Source of the DNA: an uncultured Porphyromonadaceae bacterium
Lineage (GTDB): Bacteria; Bacteroidota; Bacteroidia; Bacteroidales; Barnesiellaceae_A
Reading direction: 5' to 3'
Assembly (NCBI GenBank): GCA_900542255.1
Contig: UQMR01000038.1
Coordinates: 1 to 21,618 of the forward strand
Length of the DNA stretch: 21,618 nt
The position numbers were made by a program, and so were the translations under genes. The notes beneath the pieces are model-generated. The model saw nothing but the letters and a program-made list of their open reading frames with translations, was not told where the DNA came from and ran no database searches. Positions 16,436 through 21,618 of the stretch are shown here, one piece after another (the first letter of the stretch is position 1; the number at the start of each line of letters is the position of its first letter).

Positions 16436-16498
16436 GGGTGGCTTTTCCCTGTTGGTTTTCTCTCCTTTACGTGGTGAGGCTCATCTATATAGATAGCA

Positions 16499-16530
16499 AA
16501 AACGCATCCGCTCGGTGTCGGGTGCGTTTT
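16499..16530 (-). terminator. Intrinsic terminator of fabH
   Basis: On the minus strand AAAACGCACCC (16530-16520) pairs with GGATGCGTTTT (16509-16499) apart from one mismatch, with a 10-base loop and a T-rich tail. It lies 18 bases after the fabH stop. Confidence 0.75.
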
Positions 16531-16548
16531 GCGTATATGTAGGGTATA

Positions 16549-17541
16549 TTATTTTGCGTCGTAACCCCAGATGAGGTAGAGCGCGCCCCAGGTAAATCCT
16601 GCGCCGAATGCTGTGAGGACAAACTTGTCGCCTTTCTTGAAACGGCTCTCGAAGTCGCTGAGGCACAACGGAATAGAGGCTGCGCTTGTGTTGCCGTACT
16701 TCTGTATGTTGACGAGAACTTTCTCAGAAGGTATGTTGAAGCGCTCGGCTATGGCTTCTATGATGCGCAGGTTGGCTTGGTGCGGTACGAAGAAGTCTAT
16801 GTCGTCGACCGTGAGGTTGTTGCGCAGCATGACGGTGTTTGACGACCGTATCATGTCGGTAACAGCGTGCTTGAATACAAAGCGGCCGTCTTGGAAAACG
16901 AAGTGGTCGTTGTTATCGACTGTCTCGTGGGATGCGGGAAGTACCGAGCCTCCGGCGTTCATGATGAGATGGTGCAACCCGATACCGTCGGTATGCAGGG
17001 TGCTGTCGATGATACCGGTGCCATCTTCTGACGGTTCTACCAATACGCATGCGGCGGCATCACCGAAGAGGGGGCATGTCGAGCGGTCGTTGTAGTTGGT
17101 CATCGATGACATCTTTTCGGCGGCAACGACAACGACTTTTTTGTATATGCCAGCCTGTATGTATGCGGCGGCAGCTTGCAAAGAGACGATAAAACCGGCG
17201 CAGGCAGCTTCCAAATCGTAGCCGTAGGTGGTTTTTATACCTAACTTCTCGGCTATGATAGAGGCTGTCGACGGGAATCTGTAATCGGGGTTCGATGTGG
17301 CACAGATAATGAGGTCTATCTCCTCGGGGCGGATACCTGTTTTCTCTATCAGACGTGCTACGGCGCGATAGCCGAGGTCTGACGAGCCGCTGCCTTTCTC
17401 TTTCAGGATGCGGCGTTCTTTTATGCCTACGCGAGTGGTAATCCATTCGTCGTTGGTATCTACCATTTTCGACAGCTCGTCGTTGGTCAACACGTAGTCG
17501 GGTACGTACGAGGCTATTCCTGTAATTTTAGCTCTTAGCAT
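16549..17541 (-). CDS. fabH: 3-oxoacyl-[acyl-carrier-protein] synthase III
   Basis: KAS III starts fatty-acid synthesis by condensing a CoA-linked primer with malonyl-ACP. The 330-residue protein starts MLRAKITGIASYVPDYVLTN, the usual family start. The Cys-His-Asn triad is visible as Cys114 in EAACAGFIVS, His254 in VPHQANLRI and Asn284 in KYGNTSAASIP. The early DEWITTRVGI segment is the CoA-binding region. It lies 125 bases after rpmF. That gap holds a strong terminator and then a -7 box, so fabH is probably transcribed on its own despite the conserved cluster. No plsX lies between rpmF and fabH. The other fatty-acid genes of the window, acpP-fabF, are about 12 kb away. Confidence 0.97.
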   Translation of the reverse strand: MLRAKITGIASYVPDYVLTNDELSKMVDTNDEWITTRVGIKERRILKEKGSGSSDLGYRAVARLIEKTGIRPEEIDLIICATSNPDYRFPSTASIIAEKLGIKTTYGYDLEAACAGFIVSLQAAAAYIQAGIYKKVVVVAAEKMSSMTNYNDRSTCPLFGDAAACVLVEPSEDGTGIIDSTLHTDGIGLHHLIMNAGGSVLPASHETVDNNDHFVFQDGRFVFKHAVTDMIRSSNTVMLRNNLTVDDIDFFVPHQANLRIIEAIAERFNIPSEKVLVNIQKYGNTSAASIPLCLSDFESRFKKGDKFVLTAFGAGFTWGALYLIWGYDAK

Positions 17542-17584
17542 ATTCTTGTTTTTGTCACGTATGTAATGAGAGAAAATGATATTG

Positions 17585-17592
17585 CAAATATA
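17585..17592 (-). promoter_or_regulatory. Candidate -7 element for fabH
   Basis: The minus strand reads TATATTTGC, matching TAnnTTTG, 44 bases ahead of the fabH ATG and 28 bases after the rpmF terminator hairpin. No -33 TTG is seen. Confidence 0.55.
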
Positions 17593-17619
17593 TGATTTCT
17601 CTGCGAATGATAATTTGAA

Positions 17620-17649
17620 AAAATGCCCTAAATTGCTTTAGGGCATTTT
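17620..17649 (-). terminator. Intrinsic terminator of DUF177-rpmF
   Basis: On the minus strand AAAATGCCCTAAA (17649-17637) pairs perfectly with TTTAGGGCATTTT (17632-17620) around GCAA, and a T run continues (TTTTTTC). It lies 17 bases after the rpmF stop. Confidence 0.9.
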
Positions 17650-17666
17650 GCTCAGGCCGGATAAAA

Positions 17667-17852
17667 TTATACAGCGGCCTCTTTTTCAATAGCCAATTTC
17701 CCTCTATAATAGCCGCATTCGCCGCATACGGTGTGATATACATGCCATGCACCGCAATTGGGGCATATTGCCAATGTGGGGGCTACAGCCTTGTCATGAG
17801 TTCTTCTTTTGGCTGTTCTTGTCTTTGACTGTTTTCTTTTAGGATGTGCCAT
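17667..17852 (-). CDS. rpmF: 50S ribosomal protein L32
   Basis: Small zinc-ribbon protein of the large ribosomal subunit. The 61 residues start MAHPKRKQSKTRTAKRRTHD, which is diagnostic of L32. They carry two CxxC pairs, CPNC (residues 30-33) and CGEC (43-46), which would bind zinc. It lies 19 bases after the DUF177 gene on the same strand, the near-universal bacterial arrangement, and is followed by a strong terminator. Confidence 0.98.
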   Translation of the reverse strand: MAHPKRKQSKTRTAKRRTHDKAVAPTLAICPNCGAWHVYHTVCGECGYYRGKLAIEKEAAV

Positions 17853-17871
17853 TTTTTTTATGTTTTAATTA

Positions 17872-18438
17872 TTATCTTTTCAATTTTTTGAGGGCATCCC
17901 AGCGGGGGTCTGTGGGTGTCTCGCTGTTGTCGTCTTCGTAAGGCGGCAACACACCCTCTTCGTTCTCCTCTTCCGCTTCGGGAAGGTGGGCCCTCATCTT
18001 GTGCAGTTGCGCACTCATCTCTTTGTTGCATTTTCCGTATGGATGCACATGCTTCAAAGGAATGGTCAAGGCGATAAATTCATAGAGAAGCCATGCAATG
18101 TTCAGTTCTCCGGGCTCGGGGATTACCAGCGTGTCGTCGCCTTCTTCCCTGTATTCGTCGCCTATCTTTACGTGCAGTTTTTCTTCGACGTTTACCTCGT
18201 GTTCCATGTCATCGAGACAGCGGTCGCATGGGATGTATATGATACCCGTCAAGCCAAACCGCAACTCGTATGATGCGGCGGCATGTTTGGCTTGCACGCG
18301 AACTTTTACTTTCCCGCGCTGTACCTCGGGGCCTTCTACTTCGGCAAAAAAATCATTGCCAAGCTCATACTCAAAGGTTTGCGTCTCCCCTGCGGGGATA
18401 TTTTTAAGCAACAATTTGTATGTAGTAAACTTTCCCAA
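17872..18438 (-). CDS. DUF177 (YceD-family) protein, likely TTG start
   Basis: YceD-family proteins are implicated in 23S rRNA accumulation and are almost always encoded upstream of rpmF, as here. From TTG 18438 the protein is 188 residues and would start (f)M-GKFTTYKLLLKN, which resembles related Bacteroidota proteins. The CDRC pair (Cys71, Cys74) in IPCDRCLDDMEHEV is the family hallmark, and the C-terminus is acidic. The reading frame is open to another TTG at 18468, but that triplet is part of the -7 promoter element TACCTTTG and cannot be in the transcript if that promoter is used. No ATG or GTG gives a sensible start. It is the first gene of the DUF177-rpmF unit. Confidence 0.9.
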   Translation of the reverse strand: MGKFTTYKLLLKNIPAGETQTFEYELGNDFFAEVEGPEVQRGKVKVRVQAKHAAASYELRFGLTGIIYIPCDRCLDDMEHEVNVEEKLHVKIGDEYREEGDDTLVIPEPGELNIAWLLYEFIALTIPLKHVHPYGKCNKEMSAQLHKMRAHLPEAEEENEEGVLPPYEDDNSETPTDPRWDALKKLKR

Positions 18439-18465
18439 GGCTAATACATCGTTAAAAAAGCTCCG

Positions 18466-18497
18466 CAAAGGTAAGAAAAATAATCGTTACTTGTCAA
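18466..18497 (-). promoter_or_regulatory. Promoter of DUF177-rpmF
   Basis: On the minus strand TTG (18497-18495, within TTGACA), 21 bases and then TACCTTTG (18473-18466) match the Bacteroidota consensus at the upper end of its spacing range. The inferred transcript start, near 18460, leaves a leader of about 20 bases to the TTG at 18438. Confidence 0.7.
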
Positions 18498-18647
18498 CCC
18501 TTTGCGTGAATATTTATTTTTTACTCTCATATCGTGGCTTATATCGGCTTGTTGTCGACAGATGTCGATACCTTAACGCCGGTGTGAGCCAAAAGGTTTG
18601 CCGCTTGTGCCTGTTTTTATTGCCTTGCGGCTGCTCTTCTCCCCGCA

Positions 18648-18688
18648 AAAAAGAGAAGCTGTTTGTAAGATTCTTACAAACAGCTTCT
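18648..18688 (-). terminator. Intrinsic terminator of fbaA
   Basis: On the minus strand AGAAGCTGTTTGTAAG (18688-18673) pairs perfectly with CTTACAAACAGCTTCT (18669-18654) around a 3-base loop, followed by a C and a run of T. It lies 20 bases after the fbaA stop. The rest of the gap to the DUF177 promoter shows no gene. Confidence 0.9.
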
Positions 18689-18708
18689 TGCTATGACAAA
18701 AGAATATA

Positions 18709-19701
18709 TTAGGCTTTGTTTGCGCTGCCGAGAACGTCTATGATTTTGTGTTTGTAGAGTTCTCTGAGTGAGTCGCGTGCCGGGCCTAAGTATTTACGCG
18801 GGTCGAACTCGGCGGGTTTCGTTGCAAATACCTCTCTGATGGCAGCGGTCATGGCAAGACGGCCGTCTGAGTCGATGTTGATTTTGCAAACGGCCGAGGT
18901 GGCTGCGCGGCGGAGTTGCTCTTCGGGGATACCGATGGCATCTTTGAGGGCGCCGCCGTATTTGTTGATGATGGCAACTTTGTCTTGGGGCACGCTCGAT
19001 GAGCCGTGGAGTACGATGGGGAAGCCCGGGATACGTTTCTCTATCTCTTCGAGGATGTCGAAGCGCAAGGGGGGCGGAACGAGAACGCCGTCGGCATTGC
19101 GGGTGCATTGCTCGGGACGGAATTTGTTGGCGCCGTGCGAGGTACCTATCGAGATGGCGAGAGAGTCTACACCTGTTTTCGAGAGGAAGTCTTCTACCTC
19201 TTCGGGACGGGTGTAGGTGTGGTGCTCTGCCGATACCTCGTCTTCTACGCCGGCCAATACGCCCAATTCACCTTCTACGGTTACATCGTATTTGTGTGCA
19301 TATTCTACAACGCGGCGGGTGAGCTCTACGTTCTCCTCGTAGGGGTGGTGCGAACCGTCGATCATGACCGATGAGAAGCCCATGTCTACGCAGGATTTGC
19401 ACAACTCGAAGGTGTCGCCGTGGTCGAGGTGCAAGCAGATAGGTATTGCATAGCCCAGCTCCTTGGCATATTCTACTGCGCCTTGCGCCATGTAGCGAAG
19501 GATGGTTTGGTTGGCATATTTGCGCGCACCGCTCGAAACTTGCAGGATGACGGGCGATTTGCATTCTACGGCAGCTTGCACGATGGCTTGCATTTGCTCC
19601 ATGTTGTTGAAGTTGAATGCAGCGATGGCATACTTGCCTTCCATGGCTTTACGGAACATCTCCCGGGTGTTCACCAAGCCTAAATCTTTGTAACTTACCA
19701 T
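18709..19701 (-). CDS. fbaA: Class II fructose-1,6-bisphosphate aldolase
   Basis: Zinc-dependent aldolase interconverting fructose 1,6-bisphosphate with glyceraldehyde 3-phosphate and dihydroxyacetone phosphate. From ATG 19701 it is 330 residues and starts MVSYKDLGLVNTREMF. The HLDHGDTFE block (91-99) supplies the catalytic Asp93 and metal ligand His94. MIDGSHHPYEEN (113-124), VEGELG (142-147), SIGTSHGANKF (184-194, metal ligand His189) and PIVLHGSSSVP complete the active site. The frame is open to 19758, but a -7 box at 19739-19746 lies inside that extension, so the shorter start is preferred. It stands alone between its own promoter and a strong terminator. The fbaA symbol is used for the class II enzyme; the name fba would be equivalent. 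Confidence 0.96.
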   Translation of the reverse strand: MVSYKDLGLVNTREMFRKAMEGKYAIAAFNFNNMEQMQAIVQAAVECKSPVILQVSSGARKYANQTILRYMAQGAVEYAKELGYAIPICLHLDHGDTFELCKSCVDMGFSSVMIDGSHHPYEENVELTRRVVEYAHKYDVTVEGELGVLAGVEDEVSAEHHTYTRPEEVEDFLSKTGVDSLAISIGTSHGANKFRPEQCTRNADGVLVPPPLRFDILEEIEKRIPGFPIVLHGSSSVPQDKVAIINKYGGALKDAIGIPEEQLRRAATSAVCKINIDSDGRLAMTAAIREVFATKPAEFDPRKYLGPARDSLRELYKHKIIDVLGSANKA

Positions 19702-19738
19702 TTCTTTATAGGGATTAGTTAGTAAAAAATTCGATGTG

Positions 19739-19746
19739 CAAAGATA
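19739..19746 (-). promoter_or_regulatory. Candidate -7 element for fbaA
   Basis: The minus strand reads TATCTTTGC, matching TAnnTTTG, 38 bases ahead of the ATG at 19701. No TTG is at -33, but two A-runs (minus strand, about 19771-19790) lie upstream. Confidence 0.58.
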
Positions 19747-19793
19747 ACGAAAAACCATCGCTTGGCGTTGCCGTTTTTTCGTTTTTTTATCCT

Positions 19794-19822
19794 TTATAAT
19801 CTAATGTAATGTTAGATTATAA
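19794..19822. repeat. Perfect AT-rich inverted repeat between the DUF3256-like gene and fbaA
   Basis: TTATAATCTAA (19794-19804) and TTAGATTATAA (19812-19822) are perfect inverted copies with a 7-base spacer. On the minus strand the downstream bases are an A run rather than a T run, so it does not look like an intrinsic terminator for the upstream gene. It lies about 50-75 bases upstream of the fbaA -7 box. Confidence 0.65.
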
Positions 19823-19883
19823 GTTATGTAACGGTTTGCTATATAGGGTGCGCAAAATGGCGGTTATCGGGTGCCGCGATGTG

Positions 19884-20528
19884 TCATTGCATGGGGGTGA
19901 GCTGCCATTTTTTGCCGTTCCATTGCAGGGTGCGGTGCAGTATCAGGTGGGAGGCTATGCGCCGGTAGGAGTCGGCATCGAGTGTCTGCTCGAAGGTGGC
20001 GTGCGCCTCTATGTCGTTGCCGGCTTCGTTCATTGTATATTCTATGGTGGGAATGAGCAGGGTGGCGAGTATCTCGTATCGCTGCTCCTTGTCGAGGGTG
20101 GGGTCGATAAAATCGCCGGCCGTTACCTCGGGAAGGTAGCGGTGCGCATCGAGTATCTGCCAGTTGCTGTCGTATATCTCTATGCGGCTGTTGGCGGCCG
20201 GGGCGTAGAGGGTTTGTATGGTGACGTATATCGTGCCGTTCGTCGTATGGATGCGTTTTATTTGCAGGGTGTTGCTCTCTGATAGGCGCACCGTTATATA
20301 ATTGTCGCCCATAGCGGTTATCTCGGCCTCGCCTCCCAGCAGCGTGGCGGCGCGCGCCGGTTGTCCGGCGCGGTAAAGGTCGGTCATATCCATGCGCCGG
20401 TTGGCTTCTATGGTGGGCACTATCTTTTGCGGCAGGGTTCCCCATACGTCGCCCATGTCGGTGGCAGCCCATGCTGCGACGTGAGCTGTCATGAGTATAA
20501 AAACGATGATGTGACGGAATATTTTCAT
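19884..20528 (-). CDS. DUF3256-like exported protein
   Basis: The 214-residue protein has an N-terminal signal peptide (MKIFRHIIVFILMTAHVAAWA), so it should be secreted to the periplasm. The mature part starts with TDMGDVWGTLPQKIVPTIEA, then RRMDMTDLY, LLGGEAEITAMGDNYITVRLSES and IEIYDSNWQILDAHRYLP. This order matches my recollection of the DUF3256 family of Bacteroidales, whose function is unknown. It looks beta-rich and has no cysteines in the mature region or catalytic motif I can name. A -7 box at 20564-20571 lies upstream. The DMT transporter gene ends 83 bases upstream on the same strand. The family name is from memory; the export signal is seen directly. Confidence 0.82.
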   Translation of the reverse strand: MKIFRHIIVFILMTAHVAAWAATDMGDVWGTLPQKIVPTIEANRRMDMTDLYRAGQPARAATLLGGEAEITAMGDNYITVRLSESNTLQIKRIHTTNGTIYVTIQTLYAPAANSRIEIYDSNWQILDAHRYLPEVTAGDFIDPTLDKEQRYEILATLLIPTIEYTMNEAGNDIEAHATFEQTLDADSYRRIASHLILHRTLQWNGKKWQLTPMQ

Positions 20529-20563
20529 GATAGGGTAATTTGTGGGGCAACTGTGCCCTGTGA

Positions 20564-20571
20564 CAAAAATA
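20564..20571 (-). promoter_or_regulatory. Candidate -7 element for the DUF3256-like gene
   Basis: The minus strand reads TATTTTTG, a match to TAnnTTTG in a T-rich context, 35 bases ahead of the ATG at 20528. No properly spaced -33 is seen. Confidence 0.4.
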
Positions 20572-20611
20572 GATATTTTTTACGACAATGGCGGTGCGGC
20601 GCGGCGCAAAA

Positions 20612-21517
20612 TCAGGCTCGCGTACCTATATATAGGAACAACATGCCGAGCAAGACGAGTATGAGGTCGGTCGATTTGTCTTTGATATTTTTCTCCTTGA
20701 AGATAAGTGCCCCGGCTATAAAGCTCACCACGACGCTGCTGCGCCGTATCATGGATACGATGGAAATCATGGAGTCGGGGTAGCTGAGGGCGTAGAAGTA
20801 TACGAAGTCGGCGCAGACGAGAAACAGCGAAATGAAGAATATGCTGTTCCGCCATTGGAAGGGGGTAGATGTTTTGCGTCGCGGATACCAGAGGATGAGG
20901 CTTATAAGCGCCATCAGCCCGAATTGGTAATAGGAGTACCATACGAGTACGGTCATGCGGTCGAAGTTGTGCGACATGAGGTATTTGTCATAGAGTGCGC
21001 TCATGGCTCCGGTGACCGTGGCCAGCACGATGAAGAGAATCCACAGGTTGTGCTTGAAGTTGATGCCCTCTTTCTTCCCCGATAGCGACAGCATGATAAA
21101 CGATACGATGGCGAGGATTACGCCTATCCACTGGTATATGTTGAGCCGCTCGCCGAATATGATGAGCGCGCCTACGAGGGTAAGTATCGGTTGCGATGCC
21201 TTGATAGGTCCTGCAATGGTGATGGGCAGATGCTTGGTGGCAAAGTATGCAAACAACCACGAAGTGAGCACTATGCACGACTTGCCGAAGATGTAGAGGT
21301 GCGTGCGGGCATCGACGTGGGGTACGTAGAAGATGGTGTCGCGCATGAGCTCGGGCGCGGCGTATGAGAGAATGATGAGCGGCAGGAACAGCAGCGAGCA
21401 GAAGAGTGTGTTGAGCAGCAATACCGGTATTACGGCGTTGTTGTTGAGCGCTGCTTTCTTGAAGACTTCATATCCGCCCAATAGCAGTGCAGACAGGAAT
21501 GCTAACGATAACCACAT
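20612..21517 (-). CDS. DMT-superfamily (EamA-type) transporter
   Basis: Inner-membrane protein of 301 residues with about ten hydrophobic helices arranged as two EamA repeats (about 3-147 and 155-298). The repeat ends are recognisable: GPIKASQPILTLVGALIIFGERLNIYQWIGV in the first half and SIVSMIRRSSVVVSFIAGALIFKEKNIK in the second, each a helix pair with a conserved acidic residue before the last helix. Such proteins export or import small metabolites; the substrate cannot be predicted. There is a -7 box at 21549-21556, and no hairpin terminator was found before the DUF3256-like gene, so read-through into that gene is possible. Confidence 0.9.
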   Translation of the reverse strand: MWLSLAFLSALLLGGYEVFKKAALNNNAVIPVLLLNTLFCSLLFLPLIILSYAAPELMRDTIFYVPHVDARTHLYIFGKSCIVLTSWLFAYFATKHLPITIAGPIKASQPILTLVGALIIFGERLNIYQWIGVILAIVSFIMLSLSGKKEGINFKHNLWILFIVLATVTGAMSALYDKYLMSHNFDRMTVLVWYSYYQFGLMALISLILWYPRRKTSTPFQWRNSIFFISLFLVCADFVYFYALSYPDSMISIVSMIRRSSVVVSFIAGALIFKEKNIKDKSTDLILVLLGMLFLYIGTRA

Positions 21518-21548
21518 GGTAGAATCTGTGCCTTTGTTTTTTCGGGTG

Positions 21549-21556
21549 CAAAGATA
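21549..21556 (-). promoter_or_regulatory. Candidate -7 element for the DMT transporter
   Basis: The minus strand reads TATCTTTGC, the same form as at fbaA and era, 32 bases ahead of the ATG at 21517. No TTG is at the -33 spacing. The remaining bases to the right window edge show no gene. Confidence 0.57.
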
Positions 21557-21618
21557 ATTCCAAAAATGCTTATCCGGTAAGCTGCGATGTGAAAAAGAGG
21601 GCTGTTGCGTATGTTTTG

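Noticed and set aside
1..21618. Mobile element, CRISPR array, toxin-antitoxin or defence system
   Set aside because: No repeat-spacer pattern, transposase, integrase or defence-type motif was seen, and base composition looks even across the window.

Overview
The window reads as a stretch of core chromosome from a member of the Bacteroidota, most likely order Bacteroidales. The evidence is lineage-restricted families (DUF4831-like, DUF3256-like), the gene order DUF177-rpmF-fabH-era-der, the acpP-fabF-rnc cluster, almost no Shine-Dalgarno sequences, and repeated promoter elements of the Bacteroidota type (-7 TAnnTTTG, sometimes with a -33 TTG) ahead of most transcription units. The genus cannot be fixed from sequence alone. 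Gene density is high, no gap exceeds 300 bases, and I see no transposase, integrase, CRISPR array, toxin-antitoxin pair or phage gene.

Layout from left to right. Positions 1-69 hold a tRNA-Pro(GGG) on the minus strand, cut off by the window edge, with a clear promoter. Next is a minus-strand pair, a HAD phosphatase overlapping aroB (shikimate pathway) by four bases. A divergent plus-strand gene encodes an unrecognised putative lipoprotein. It is followed by acpP-fabF-rnc (fatty-acid elongation plus RNase III), which ends in a strong terminator. The minus-strand purine pair hpt-adk converges on that cluster and ends at its own terminator. Divergent from hpt, a plus-strand run holds nnr (NAD(P)HX repair), a DUF4831-like secreted protein, rnhB, and an unrecognised polytopic membrane protein with GT-C glycosyltransferase features. 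This run meets a minus-strand POT-family transporter at a shared bidirectional terminator.

From about 14.0 kb to the right end everything is on the minus strand. In order of transcription it runs: DMT/EamA transporter, DUF3256-like protein, fbaA (class II aldolase), DUF177/YceD-rpmF, fabH, era-der, POT transporter. Hairpin terminators and TAnnTTTG boxes split this apparently conserved cluster into separate units: DUF177-rpmF | fabH | era-der | POT.

Functionally the window is housekeeping: fatty-acid initiation and elongation (fabH, acpP, fabF), ribosome and RNA maturation (rnc, der, era, rpmF, DUF177), nucleotide and cofactor maintenance (hpt, adk, nnr), glycolysis (fbaA), aromatic biosynthesis (aroB) and RNA removal from DNA (rnhB). 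I do not see a previously undescribed multi-gene system. The points most worth a second look are the promoter/start conflict at DUF177, the atypical proton-coupling motif of the POT transporter, an Asn at an RNase III metal-ligand position, the GT-C-like orphan membrane protein, and two inverted repeats near acpP and fbaA that are not ordinary terminators.
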